41,444 bases of DNA from Lachnospiraceae bacterium (GTDB lineage Bacteria > Bacillota > Clostridia > Lachnospirales > Lachnospiraceae), in assembly GCA_017441265.1 (NCBI GenBank), contig JAFRYE010000006.1:1-41444 (forward strand). Reading direction: 5' to 3'. This document shows positions 7,963-17,111 of this stretch, one piece after another; the stretch's first letter is position 1, and every line of letters starts with the position of its first letter. The notes beneath the pieces are model-generated. The model had not been told where the DNA came from and did not search any database. It saw only the letters and a program-made list of their open reading frames with translations. The translations under genes were made by a program, and so were the position numbers.

Positions 7963-9198
7963 ATGGGAGAACGACTGACAATACGAAAACCGACTGTGTC
8001 AGGACTTATTTTCCTGATGTGCGGCTTGATGCCCATCGTCGACACAGTCAACGGATTTCTGCTGAAGGGCAGAGGATCTTCAGGCATCGGTACGCTGTAC
8101 CGCCTGGCGTTCTTCGCCCTGCTTTTTGTGTATTATTTCTATAACGGATGCACGAAAACGGACTATGTTCTCGTCGCTTCCTTCTTTCTTTTCCTCGTTT
8201 TCCAGGTCGTTTCGTCGTTGGGACTGTACGTCAAAAACAGTCTGGAGCTCACGGTCAAGCTGTTCACTCCGATGTTCATGGCCGCCGTCTTCGGACGAAT
8301 GCTACGGCGGGGGCAGGCGAACCGGGAAAGAGTCTGCCGGCTGATGGACTGGCTGGCGTTACTGTACCCGATCACGATCCTGATCCCGTACGCGCTCCAC
8401 ATGGGCTATTCGACATACTACGGTAACGTCGGCTACAAGGCGTTTTATTTTGCGACCAACGAGATCACTTTCGCCGTCTGCACGATGGTCATGTATCTGT
8501 GGGACCGCCTGCGCCAGTCGCTGCGGCCTCGCTGGCTCCTCTGTTTTGCCATGAACGGCGCGTCCTGCGTGCTGCTCGGATCGAAGATCGCCATGGCGAT
8601 TTTTCTGTTCTTTGCGGGACTTCTGGTCGCGGAAAATGTCTTCATCGCCGTTCGCAAGAACGTGATCCGAAGCATCGCGATACTCTCCTTCGCGGTTATC
8701 GTGGGCATTGTGGTGCTCTCGCGCTTCGGCCCGCAGATCGCGCGTATCATCGCGCGGTGGGAGAGCAACTTAAGCAGGGCGGAGAGCGGCGTCGCATTCC
8801 TGTCGAGCCACCGAAATGTATTTTTGAGCAACACGTTCGCCATTTTCCAGGAGAAAGGCATCTGGACCATGCTGTTCGGATGGGGCCTCGGCGGCACGAA
8901 CAGTGTCGAGTTCGTGGAGATGGACCTGTTTGACCTGATATTCAGTTGCGGTTTCATCGGGACGATCGCGGTATTTGCCCTGTATGCGGTCCTGCTGCGG
9001 CGCCTGCGCGTCCGCGCGTTCACGGGATGGATGTTCTTCGGGATCGCGATGTTTATCAGTCTCCTCGGCGGTCATGTGCTGTTTACGGGTCTCGGCGGCA
9101 TGTCCTTCGCAATGCTTTTGTTCTACATTGCGGTAATCCCGCGGGGACAGGAGCTCTGCAGGGAAAGAATCTTGGAGATTCGGGAGAATCCAATATGA
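7963..9198 (+). CDS. O-antigen ligase/polymerase-like polytopic membrane protein
   Basis: This 411-residue protein has about ten hydrophobic spans (for example LIFLMCGLMPIVDTVNGFLL at the start and a run of spans from about residue 215). It has a larger soluble loop late in the chain, around FGPQIARIIARWESNLS and the following hydrophilic part. This is the layout of Wzy polymerases and WaaL-type ligases, whose sequences vary widely. In a Wzx/Wzy-type locus with flippase and chain-length genes this is the natural polymerase candidate. Its ribosome site is weak, and a hairpin (CCGGCGGC at 7918-7925 with GCCGCCGG at 7934-7941) lies just upstream without a T-run, possibly a stability or attenuation element. 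The stop overlaps the next start (ATGA, 9195-9198). Confidence 0.75.
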   Translation: MGERLTIRKPTVSGLIFLMCGLMPIVDTVNGFLLKGRGSSGIGTLYRLAFFALLFVYYFYNGCTKTDYVLVASFFLFLVFQVVSSLGLYVKNSLELTVKLFTPMFMAAVFGRMLRRGQANRERVCRLMDWLALLYPITILIPYALHMGYSTYYGNVGYKAFYFATNEITFAVCTMVMYLWDRLRQSLRPRWLLCFAMNGASCVLLGSKIAMAIFLFFAGLLVAENVFIAVRKNVIRSIAILSFAVIVGIVVLSRFGPQIARIIARWESNLSRAESGVAFLSSHRNVFLSNTFAIFQEKGIWTMLFGWGLGGTNSVEFVEMDLFDLIFSCGFIGTIAVFALYAVLLRRLRVRAFTGWMFFGIAMFISLLGGHVLFTGLGGMSFAMLLFYIAVIPRGQELCRERILEIRENPI

Positions 9199-10310
9199 AA
9201 AAATACGGAAAAGTGTTAGTCGTTTCGAACATGTACCCGAGCAAGCCGTTCCCCAGCTACGGCGTGTTCGTCAAAAATTTCTGCGATCACGCAGACGAAT
9301 TGGGAATCCGGTATCGCCGGATCGCGATGACAAAGGCTTCCAACAAGCCGATGAAGCTGGTGAAGTATGCGATCTTTTACCTGCGGGCATTTTTCGCAAG
9401 CCTTTTCGGCGGGTACGATCTGGTGTATATCCACTACCCGTCCTACTCCGCAAAGCCGGTGCTGTGGGCGCGGAAGTTCCGCAGGTTCGATATCATTTCG
9501 AACGTTCACGGCACGGACGTCGTGACGCTCACGGATATGCAGCGGAAAATGGAGGTCAACACGGGCAAGTCCATCGCGGTCAGCGTCCGCACGGTCGTGC
9601 CTTCGGAGTACTACCGCGCGCTGGTGTGCAAGAAATATAAGGTTTCACCCGACAAGGTGACGGTCTATCCGTCGGGCGGTATCGACAAGGCCGTTTTCCA
9701 CGAGTACGACGCGGAAGCGCGACGCGCGATGCGGAAGGAATACAAGATCGATGAGGACGCGTTCGTCCTCGGTTATGTGAGCCGCGTCACCAAGGCCAAG
9801 GGGTGGGACATTTTCCTCAAAGCCCTCTGCCGTTGCGAGCTGCCCGCGGACCGGAAGCTTTGTATCTTCATGGTCGGCAGCGGTGATGACGACGACGCGC
9901 TGACGCGCGAGATCAAGGCGCTTCCGGCACCGATCCGGGAGGCGATCCGTCGCTATCCGCTGTTGCCGCAGGCGAAACTGACGGAAATCTACAATATGCT
10001 TGACGCCTTCATCTTCCCGACGATCTCCGACTCGGAGAGCCTCGGACTGGTGGCCATCGAGGCCATGACCTGCGGTGCGCCGGTGATCGCCAGCGACAAA
10101 GCCGCCCCGGCATACTATGTCAAAGACGGCGTCAACGGATATAAATTCGAGGTCGGAAACGCGGATGCTCTGGCGGAAAAGATCACAGAGTTTGCCAAGC
10201 TTTCCACGGAAACGCGACAAGTGTTGCATGACGGAGCCAAGGCCACTGCGGCAGAGTATTCCAGAGAGACGACCGCGGGGATCCTTCGTGGGTTGTTCGT
10301 CAGAAAATGA
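9195..10310 (+). CDS. Glycosyltransferase family 4 (group 1)
   Basis: This 371-residue GT-B enzyme adds a sugar to the growing lipid-linked repeat unit. VLVVSNMYPSKPFPSYGVFV opens the N-terminal Rossmann half, with HGTDVVTLTD as the acceptor-side loop. The C-terminal half has the E-x7-E pattern in SESLGLVAIEAMTCGAPVIA, typical of retaining GT4 enzymes. The ATG at 9195 overlaps the stop of the previous gene by four bases, which suggests coupled translation. Donor and acceptor cannot be told. Confidence 0.88.
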   Translation: MKKYGKVLVVSNMYPSKPFPSYGVFVKNFCDHADELGIRYRRIAMTKASNKPMKLVKYAIFYLRAFFASLFGGYDLVYIHYPSYSAKPVLWARKFRRFDIISNVHGTDVVTLTDMQRKMEVNTGKSIAVSVRTVVPSEYYRALVCKKYKVSPDKVTVYPSGGIDKAVFHEYDAEARRAMRKEYKIDEDAFVLGYVSRVTKAKGWDIFLKALCRCELPADRKLCIFMVGSGDDDDALTREIKALPAPIREAIRRYPLLPQAKLTEIYNMLDAFIFPTISDSESLGLVAIEAMTCGAPVIASDKAAPAYYVKDGVNGYKFEVGNADALAEKITEFAKLSTETRQVLHDGAKATAAEYSRETTAGILRGLFVRK

Positions 10311-10345
10311 CGCGAGGGATCGGCAATTCGGAATCGGAGGATGGT

Positions 10346-12799
10346 ATGAACAGGCATAAGATCGGCCTGTGCATCGTGCACAGAAATCACAATTACGGCG
10401 GGGTCCTGCAGTCGTACGCCACGCTCCTGAAGATGGAGGAGATCGGCGCGGACTACGAGATCATCGATTACCGTCACCCGAGCAACCTCGGGTATTATGC
10501 GCATGCCCTCCGCTGCTCGGCCAACAAGGTCACTCTGGCTTCGAAGTTCCGGTCGGTGAAGAAAAAGATCGGAAAGAAAGTGCACCGCGCGTATGCGAAC
10601 AATGAGCGCATCCGCGGTCGGAAATTTGACGAGTTTACGCGCGATCGGTTTGTGAAGTTCTCCAAGCCGATCCGCGATTACAAAGAGCTGCGCGAGTACG
10701 CGGGCAAATTCACGGATATTCTGGTCGGCAGCGACCAGCTGTGGCTCCCCTCCGGGCTCGGAACCGGGTTTTACAACCTGATGTTCGCTCCGGATGAGTG
10801 CAATAAGATCGCCTACTCGGCGAGCTTCGGCGTTTCCGTGATCCCGAAAAATCAGATCGCAGCAACGAGAGAGTACCTGCAGCGGATCCAGCACATCAGC
10901 CTCCGTGAGGAGGCCGGCGCGAAGATCGTGAAGGAGCTGACGGGCCGCGACGTGCCGGTCATTCTGGATCCGACGATGATCGTCACGAAGGAGCAGTGGG
11001 ACGCCAGCATTCCCGACCGCAGGGTGGTCGACGGGGAGTACATCTTCTGCTACTTCCTGGGGAGCAATCAGGAGCACCGGGACGCCGTTCGCAAACTGGC
11101 GAAGGCCACCGGCAAGAAGATCGTCGTGCTGCGACATATCGACGAGTACATCCCCGAGGATGAGAATTTCGGCGATATCGCGCCGTATGACGTCGGACCG
11201 GAGGAGTTTGTCAACCTGATCCGGCATGCGGCGTATGTGTGCACGGACTCCTTCCACGGGAGCGTGTTCTCCATCATTTACCGAAGACAGTTCATATCCT
11301 TCAACCGCTTTGCGGAGGGCGCAAACTCCCGCAATTCCCGGTTGGATACCCTGTTCCGCAACATCGGTATCTCGCGGCGCTTCGCAGGGGATATCGTCAC
11401 GGAGATCGATCAGCCGATCGACTACGATGCGGTGGAGGAGCGGCTCGCGGCGATGCGTGAGCAATCCTGCCGCTATCTCGCCGAGGCGCTGGGCGAGGAC
11501 TATGAGGAGCTTGCGGCCGCAGGGCGCACGGAGGACGGAGCGCTTCGAAGCGTATCGACGGCTGCCGTTGCCGAGGACGTGGTCAAAGCGGACGGCACGA
11601 AGAGCGCCCGCGTGATCTGTCCTGCGGATTCCTGTGTCGGCTGTGCGGCGTGTGAGGCGGCCTGCCCGAAGCAGGCGATCACCATGATCCGCAACGAAAA
11701 AGGATTTGACGTTCCGTTTGTCGAGCGGGATTCCTGCGTCGACTGCGGCGCTTGTGAGCGGGTCTGCCCGGTCAATACGGCGCCTGCGACATACGGGCCG
11801 ACGAGGGTGTTTATGTTCCAGCATCGGAGCGACGACGTTCGTTTCTTAAGCACCTCGGGCGGATTTTTCCGCGCGGTGGCGGACCGGACCATAGCCGAGG
11901 GCGGCGTCGTGTGCGGCGCGTGCTTTACGGAAGACATGAAGCTGGTGCATGCATTTGCCGAGACTTCGGAAGAGGTCGTGCGCATGCAGAAATCGAAATA
12001 TGTGCAGTCCTCCCTGAGCGGTGTGTTCCGCAAGATCCGCGAATACCGCAGACAGGGACGGAAGGTTCTCTTTGTCGGAATGCCCTGCCAGGCGGCGGGA
12101 CTTCGAAAATATATCGGCGAGGACGACGGACTTGTGATCATTGATCTCGTGTGCTACGGCGTTCCTTCGCCGGGGCTGTTTGAGGACTGGGTCGCTTACC
12201 TGAATGCGCAGTACGGTAAGCGCGGCGGCGTGACGGACGTCATTTTCCGAGATAAGAGTTACGGGTACGCTTCGCCGAACGTGAAAGTGAAATTCGCCGA
12301 CGGCTCGTACATCGAGAGCTGCCGCGACGCAAGCCTGTATACGGATCTGTTCTTCCGCCACCTGTCGATCCGGAACTCGTGCTACGGATGTCATTTTAAG
12401 AGCGTGGACCGCGCTTCGGACATCACACTCGGAGACTTGTGGCTGGTGAAGGAGTACGATAGCAGCAAGGACGACAACAAGGGCACGACAGCGGTCTTTG
12501 CCCACACGGAGGCAGGCCTTGCGATCGCGCGGAGCAGCTGCGCGAAGGAGCTTGACCTGGATGCGGTGGTTTCGGCCGACGCGACCAAGCTGACGGAGAC
12601 CGTGAAGCCGGCCGGCAACGTCGGAGGCTTCTGGAAGAAGTATGAAGAGGACGGCTTTGAATCCCTGATCGGCCTGTACGAGAAGAAGACGATGAAGAGC
12701 CGTTGCAAATACCTGGTGAAGCGCGCCATGAACAAGACGGGCGTCGCCTCGCGCTGGTACCGCAGAGAGAAAGTGAAAAAACTCGGAAAACGCGGCTGA
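10346..12799 (+). CDS. Polysaccharide pyruvyl transferase fused to an FrhB-like 4Fe-4S protein
   Basis: The protein is 817 residues. Residues 1 to about 400 are a polysaccharide pyruvyl transferase domain: HRNHNYGGVLQSYATL near the start and DSFHGSVFSIIYRRQF near its end. From C430 two ferredoxin-type clusters follow, CVGCAACEAACP and CVDCGACERVCP. Then come the blocks of the coenzyme F420 hydrogenase/dehydrogenase beta-subunit family: STSGGFFRAV, QKSKYVQSS, GMPCQAAGLRKYI, VCYGVPSPGLF and CYGCHF...SDITLGDLW. The two parts are joined by an acidic, Ala-rich linker with no stop or frameshift. The ATG at 10346 follows CGGAGG by 5 bases; an ATG at 10307 overlapping the previous stop is a less likely start. 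The first half should add pyruvate ketal to a sugar. The redox half's role in polysaccharide loci is not known. Confidence 0.88.
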   Translation: MNRHKIGLCIVHRNHNYGGVLQSYATLLKMEEIGADYEIIDYRHPSNLGYYAHALRCSANKVTLASKFRSVKKKIGKKVHRAYANNERIRGRKFDEFTRDRFVKFSKPIRDYKELREYAGKFTDILVGSDQLWLPSGLGTGFYNLMFAPDECNKIAYSASFGVSVIPKNQIAATREYLQRIQHISLREEAGAKIVKELTGRDVPVILDPTMIVTKEQWDASIPDRRVVDGEYIFCYFLGSNQEHRDAVRKLAKATGKKIVVLRHIDEYIPEDENFGDIAPYDVGPEEFVNLIRHAAYVCTDSFHGSVFSIIYRRQFISFNRFAEGANSRNSRLDTLFRNIGISRRFAGDIVTEIDQPIDYDAVEERLAAMREQSCRYLAEALGEDYEELAAAGRTEDGALRSVSTAAVAEDVVKADGTKSARVICPADSCVGCAACEAACPKQAITMIRNEKGFDVPFVERDSCVDCGACERVCPVNTAPATYGPTRVFMFQHRSDDVRFLSTSGGFFRAVADRTIAEGGVVCGACFTEDMKLVHAFAETSEEVVRMQKSKYVQSSLSGVFRKIREYRRQGRKVLFVGMPCQAAGLRKYIGEDDGLVIIDLVCYGVPSPGLFEDWVAYLNAQYGKRGGVTDVIFRDKSYGYASPNVKVKFADGSYIESCRDASLYTDLFFRHLSIRNSCYGCHFKSVDRASDITLGDLWLVKEYDSSKDDNKGTTAVFAHTEAGLAIARSSCAKELDLDAVVSADATKLTETVKPAGNVGGFWKKYEEDGFESLIGLYEKKTMKSRCKYLVKRAMNKTGVASRWYRREKVKKLGKRG

Positions 12800-12832
12800 G
12801 GATAACAAAATTCGGGAGAAAGGACGGAAGAA

Positions 12833-14320
12833 ATGGCGACGAAGAAGACGGCGCTTGGGAAGAATCTTGCATATCAGATGTTCTATCAGGCAGTTGTCAT
12901 CCTGGCGCCCCTGATCGTAACACCGTACCTTTCCCGTGTGCTCGGACCGGACGAACTCGGAAAATACACTTATGCATTTTCCGTTGCATACTACTTCGTG
13001 CTTGTCGGAACCCTCGGCATCACGACCCACGGAAGCCGTCGGATCGCGGCGGTGAAGGACGACCCGGAGCAGCTCACGAGGACGTACTCGAACCTGTTCT
13101 GGCTGCATCTGGCAGCGTCCGTGACCGTGTTTGCGGCGTATGTGATCTGCTCGCTCACGGTGTTTAAGCAGAACCGGAATCTGACGCTCATCATGGGATT
13201 CTATGTGGCGTCGACGATCTTCGACGTCAAATGGCTGTTCTACGGCCTCGAGAATTTCCGCGTCACGGCGATCCGGAATTTCTGCGTCAAGCTGATCACG
13301 ATCTGCGCGATCTTCCTGCTCGTGCGGACGCGCTCGGACATCGCGGTCTACACGTGGATCATGGCCGGCATTTCGTTCTTCCTCGCGGAGATTTCGCTCT
13401 TCGTGATGGCGCCGCGGGTTGTCAAGCTGCAAAAGCCCGACCGCCGGGAGCTCGCAGGGGAATTCCTTCCGCTTCTGGTGATGTTCATCCCCACGGCGGG
13501 AACGCTGATCTGCCGGCACATCGACAAAGTCATGCTCGGCAGCATGAGCACGTTCGCGGAGACCGGCTTTTACGAGAACACCGACAAAGTCTACGTGATG
13601 CTCGTCACGGTGATCACCGTGGTCGGCGACGTGATGCTTCCGCACATGTCCAACATGTACGCCAACGGAAAGAAGAAGGAGGCGGACCGGCTGTTCTCCT
13701 TCTCGCTGCAGATCTGCTCGCTGACGGCGTGCGCGTTCATGTTCGGGATCGCGGCGATCGCAAAAGAGTTTGTTCCGGTATTTTTCGGCAAGGAGTTCGG
13801 GGCGTGCGAGATCCTTTTGGTGAGCATCGCGCCGACGATCCTGATGCTCGCGTGGTCCGCGACGGTGCGCAAGCAGTACCTCGTTCCGAAGAACCGCGAC
13901 CGCGTATTCGTGATATCGATGTTGATCGGCACGGTGACGGACATCGTCGCCAACGCACTGCTGATCCCCCGTTTCGATGCGCTCGGCGCCGTCTACGGCA
14001 CCCTGATCGCGGAGGGGATCATCGTGATCGTACAGGTTGTCATGACGTGGAAGGAGATCAACTACCCCTTCTACGCGCGCCAGACCGCCGTGTTCTGCGT
14101 CATCGGTGCGGTGATGTATCTCGCGGTCCGCGGCACGGCCATGCTGCCGCTTAAGGGCGTACCGCAGCTGGTGACCGAGATCGCCGTCGGCGGCATAGTG
14201 TATGTCGCGCTGGCGCTTTTGTACCTTCGTCTCACGAAAAATGAGATGCTTGTCTTTTTCTTCGATACCCTGCGGAAGAAGCGCGGTAAGAAATGCGCTG
14301 CCGCGGAAAATACAGATTAA
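12833..14320 (+). CDS. Oligosaccharide flippase (Wzx, MATE-like/MOP superfamily)
   Basis: This 495-residue protein has about 12-14 membrane spans and moves lipid-linked repeat units across the membrane. The start KNLAYQMFYQAVVILAPLIV and TPYLSRVLGPDELGKYTYAF are typical of the polysaccharide-export branch of the MOP superfamily. GSMSTFAETGFYEN and the FFGKEFGACEILL block are also usual. It starts at the ATG after a GGGAGAAAGGAC-type leader, 33 bases past the previous gene. It is the expected partner of the polymerase-like gene at 7963 and the Wzz-like genes at 15564 and 17089. Confidence 0.9.
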   Translation: MATKKTALGKNLAYQMFYQAVVILAPLIVTPYLSRVLGPDELGKYTYAFSVAYYFVLVGTLGITTHGSRRIAAVKDDPEQLTRTYSNLFWLHLAASVTVFAAYVICSLTVFKQNRNLTLIMGFYVASTIFDVKWLFYGLENFRVTAIRNFCVKLITICAIFLLVRTRSDIAVYTWIMAGISFFLAEISLFVMAPRVVKLQKPDRRELAGEFLPLLVMFIPTAGTLICRHIDKVMLGSMSTFAETGFYENTDKVYVMLVTVITVVGDVMLPHMSNMYANGKKKEADRLFSFSLQICSLTACAFMFGIAAIAKEFVPVFFGKEFGACEILLVSIAPTILMLAWSATVRKQYLVPKNRDRVFVISMLIGTVTDIVANALLIPRFDALGAVYGTLIAEGIIVIVQVVMTWKEINYPFYARQTAVFCVIGAVMYLAVRGTAMLPLKGVPQLVTEIAVGGIVYVALALLYLRLTKNEMLVFFFDTLRKKRGKKCAAAENTD

Positions 14321-14367
14321 ATCAACGAATATCCCCGCCCCGGCGGGGAGACGGGAGTTATGTCGCA

Positions 14368-15492
14368 ATGAAGAAAGTAATGTTGGTTTTCGGCACCCGG
14401 CCGGAAGCGATCAAGATGTGTCCGCTCGTCAATGAGCTCAAGAAGCGGAGCGGAATCGAGACGGTGGTCTGCGTCACCGGACAGCATCGCCAGATGCTCG
14501 ACCAGGTTCTCGCGACGTTCGGCGTTGTGCCGGATTACGACCTCAGCATCATGAAGCAGAACCAGACGCTGTTTGACATCACCTCGGGCATCCTTGTGGG
14601 AATCCGCGATATTCTCGAGAAGGTGAAACCCGACGTCGTGCTGGTGCACGGCGATACGTCGACGACGTTTGTGACGGCTCTTGCCTGCTTCTATCTGCAG
14701 ATCCCGGTAGGTCACGTGGAAGCCGGACTTCGCACGCACAACATCTATTCGCCGTACCCGGAGGAGTTCAACCGGCAGGCGGTATCGATCATCAGTAAGT
14801 ATAATTTTGCGCCCACCAAGCTCGCAGCGGAAAATCTGCTGCGCGAGGGACGCGACCCGAAGTCGATCTTCATCACCGGAAACACTGTCATCGACGCGAT
14901 GCAGCACACGGTGAAGGAGAATTACACGCATCCCGAACTCGATTGGGTCGGCGACGGCAAACTGATCTTTATCACGGCGCACCGCAGAGAGAACCTCGGT
15001 GAGCCGATGCACCATATGTTCCGCGCGATCCGCCGTGTGCTGGAAGAGCATCCGGAGTGCCGTGCGGTCTATCCGATCCACATGAATCCCGTGGTTCGGA
15101 AGGCGGCCGACGAGGAGCTCGGCGGGTGCGACCGGATTCACATCATCGAGCCGATCGAGGTGTTCGACTGCCACAACTTCGAGGCGCGCTGCCACCTGTG
15201 TCTGACGGATTCCGGCGGAATCCAGGAGGAGTGCCCGTCGTACGGCCGGCCGGTCCTTGTCATGCGGGACACGACGGAGCGTCCGGAGGGCGTCGAGGCG
15301 GGAACGCTTCGGCTCGTCGGTACCGACGAAGAGACGATCTATCGGAATTTCAAGGAATTGCTTGAGAATTCGCAGGCGTACGAGGCGATGAGCCATGCCT
15401 GCAACCCGTACGGTGACGGAGCGGCCTGCCGCCGGATCGCCGACGTTTTGGAGAAGGGGTCATGTGACCCGTGGGTGCCCGGGGCCCATTGA
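14368..15492 (+). CDS. wecB: UDP-N-acetylglucosamine 2-epimerase (non-hydrolysing)
   Basis: This 374-residue GT-B-fold enzyme converts UDP-GlcNAc to UDP-ManNAc in the cytoplasm. Blocks seen are MLVFGTRPEAIKMCPLV, CVTGQHRQMLDQVL, VHGDTSTTF, VEAGLRTH, ITAHRRENLGEP and DSGGIQEECPSYGRPVLVMR. The length is normal. Residue 1 is set by the ATG at 14368, which leaves the RPEAIK motif at the N-terminus. A GC-rich hairpin (14333-14348, CCCCGCC with GGCGGGG) lies between the flippase stop and this start. Its product would feed the WecC-type dehydrogenase and the WecG-like transferase. Its stop codon overlaps the -35 box of the next promoter. Confidence 0.94.
   Translation: MKKVMLVFGTRPEAIKMCPLVNELKKRSGIETVVCVTGQHRQMLDQVLATFGVVPDYDLSIMKQNQTLFDITSGILVGIRDILEKVKPDVVLVHGDTSTTFVTALACFYLQIPVGHVEAGLRTHNIYSPYPEEFNRQAVSIISKYNFAPTKLAAENLLREGRDPKSIFITGNTVIDAMQHTVKENYTHPELDWVGDGKLIFITAHRRENLGEPMHHMFRAIRRVLEEHPECRAVYPIHMNPVVRKAADEELGGCDRIHIIEPIEVFDCHNFEARCHLCLTDSGGIQEECPSYGRPVLVMRDTTERPEGVEAGTLRLVGTDEETIYRNFKELLENSQAYEAMSHACNPYGDGAACRRIADVLEKGSCDPWVPGAH
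15457..15470. promoter_or_regulatory. Inverted repeat upstream of the Wzz promoter, possible operator
   Basis: GGGTCA and TGACCC form a 6-bp inverted repeat with a TG centre, 18 bases ahead of the -35 box. A second, imperfect G/C-rich palindrome (about 15472-15488) fills the space between. They lie in the last codons of wecB. A regulator site or RNA hairpin is possible; neither is shown. Confidence 0.4.
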
Positions 15493-15517
15493 CAAAAACA
15501 GCCTGTTGACGTATACT
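15489..15517 (+). promoter_or_regulatory. Internal sigma-A promoter for the Wzz-like genes
   Basis: TTGACA (15489-15494) and TATACT (15512-15517) are 17 bases apart. The -35 box overlaps the wecB stop codon. It lets the two chain-length genes be expressed apart from the biosynthetic operon. Confidence 0.85.
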
Positions 15518-15563
15518 TCGCACAGGCAATTCGGCCGGTTTCCGGCAGAATGGAGGATTGACA

Positions 15564-17111
15564 TTGAACAATCAAGAAACGGACAAAGTATTGTCCATCG
15601 ACAAGGAAGCGCAGATCAGTGTGCTCATGAGCAACCGGGACGCGGCTGACACGATCGATCTGAAGCGCATTTTCCGAGGCTTCCGCGCGAAGAGCGGCAT
15701 CTGCGCTTGGATCCTGATCCTCTGCATCACGATCGGTCTGACGGCGCCGCTGCTTCTGTATCAGTTCCGCGCTCCCGCACTGACGGTGTCGTCCGTGGTG
15801 ACGCTCGATTACGACGTGCCCGGCGATGACGGAACCCTGAAGCCCGTGAAGGAGCTGACGGCTCCGGACGGAACAGCGCTTGACTTAAACCAGGTGACGT
15901 CTGCAAGTGTTTTGCAGAGCACGCTTGACGGGCTGTCGCTCTCGAAGAAGATCACGGTTGAAGACCTTCGCAAGAACGTGAAGATCGAGAGGATCCTCAC
16001 GGAGAACAGCCGCCGCCAGCAGGAGATTGCAAACAAGATGCTGGAGGACAAGAGTTCCGCTGCATACTCGCAGTTGCAGAGCATCAAACTCACCTACGTG
16101 AACCAGTTTATCGTTTCGGTAACGAACGGCTTCGGCAGCAAGCAGGTTAAACTCACGGATGAGGAGCTTCGCCGCGTGCTCGACCGCATGCTTTCGGAGT
16201 ACAACCAGTACCTCGTCACGACCTATGCGGACATGAAGCTTCCGGACGATGAGATTTCCGTGATCGACACGGAGAAGCTGGACATCATGGAGCGCCTTGA
16301 CCTTCTGCGCAAAGCCGTGAAGACCATCGAGGATTACATCGGTACGCGTTCCTCCGAGGTTCTGACATACCGCTCCTGGAGCACCGGAAAGACCCTTGAG
16401 GATTTCCGTCAGCTTCTCAGCACGGTTCGCGACGTCAATGTCGAATACCTCTACTCGTTCATCTACGCCAACAGCGTTGCGACGGACCGTGAGGCCATGA
16501 TCGGCAAATACCAGTACGAGCTTCGCGAGGCGCAGAACCAGCTGGATGTTCTCAACGAGAAGATTCAGACCACGAAGTCGATCCTGGACAACTATAAGCA
16601 CGACCAGATCTCCGTCACGATGCAGCAGAGCGATTCTTCGATGACCGCTCAGATCACGACGGACTACTATAACAAGCTGATCGTTCAGCAGGCTACGAAC
16701 TATGCGGAGGCCGCCGAACTCGAGATCCAGATCGCAGACACGACCGACAAGATCGCGAACCTGCAGTCGGAGAAGAGCGACGCAAGCACGGAGTTCGCCA
16801 ACCAGGAACTGGATGCCGCCATCGCGGTATGCCGCGACATCTACCTGCAGATCAAGAACCACATGGCCGAGATCATGCAGAGCCCGTTCTACACGACCTA
16901 CGCCGTTTCGACGCAGGCGCAGGGCAGTGCGGAAAATTACCTGTCAGCCAATAAGAAACCGATGGTGATCGGCGCAGCCCTCGGCGGCGTCCTCGGATTT
17001 GCCATCTGGTTCTTCGCGGCGCTCGGCGCCGGCGATACGGCAGCCGTGCCCGAACCGATGATCGAAGAGAGAAAGGAGGAACTGAACGATGACGACGAAG
17101 AGTACCTCTGA
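15564..17111 (+). CDS. Wzz-like chain-length/polysaccharide export membrane protein 1
   Basis: This protein is about 515 residues and anchored by two membrane spans: about residues 43-68 (ICAWILILCITIGLTAPLLL) and about 470-490 (GAALGGVLGFAIWFFAALGA). A long extracytoplasmic part between them is rich in helices and coiled coil (for example the EAQNQLDVLNEKIQTTKSIL region). This is the layout of Wzz/PCP proteins, which set polymer length. The start is a TTG at 15564, chosen because GGAGG (15552-15556) is 7 bases before it; the TTG at 15558 is too close. No Walker motifs are present, so it is not a fused tyrosine kinase. The acidic C-terminus (DDDEEYL) overlaps the next gene. Confidence 0.75.
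   Translation: MNNQETDKVLSIDKEAQISVLMSNRDAADTIDLKRIFRGFRAKSGICAWILILCITIGLTAPLLLYQFRAPALTVSSVVTLDYDVPGDDGTLKPVKELTAPDGTALDLNQVTSASVLQSTLDGLSLSKKITVEDLRKNVKIERILTENSRRQQEIANKMLEDKSSAAYSQLQSIKLTYVNQFIVSVTNGFGSKQVKLTDEELRRVLDRMLSEYNQYLVTTYADMKLPDDEISVIDTEKLDIMERLDLLRKAVKTIEDYIGTRSSEVLTYRSWSTGKTLEDFRQLLSTVRDVNVEYLYSFIYANSVATDREAMIGKYQYELREAQNQLDVLNEKIQTTKSILDNYKHDQISVTMQQSDSSMTAQITTDYYNKLIVQQATNYAEAAELEIQIADTTDKIANLQSEKSDASTEFANQELDAAIAVCRDIYLQIKNHMAEIMQSPFYTTYAVSTQAQGSAENYLSANKKPMVIGAALGGVLGFAIWFFAALGAGDTAAVPEPMIEERKEELNDDDEEYL

Noticed and set aside
10307-10345. A start overlapping the GT4 stop for the pyruvyl transferase fusion
   Set aside because: The ATGA overlap is attractive, but the extra residues are unlike the family and CGGAGG sits before the ATG at 10346.
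11846-14368. An 840-codon open frame on the minus strand
   Set aside because: It is antisense to the FrhB part and the flippase, whose motifs are unmistakable. Its composition is Arg/His/Asp-rich with no domain.
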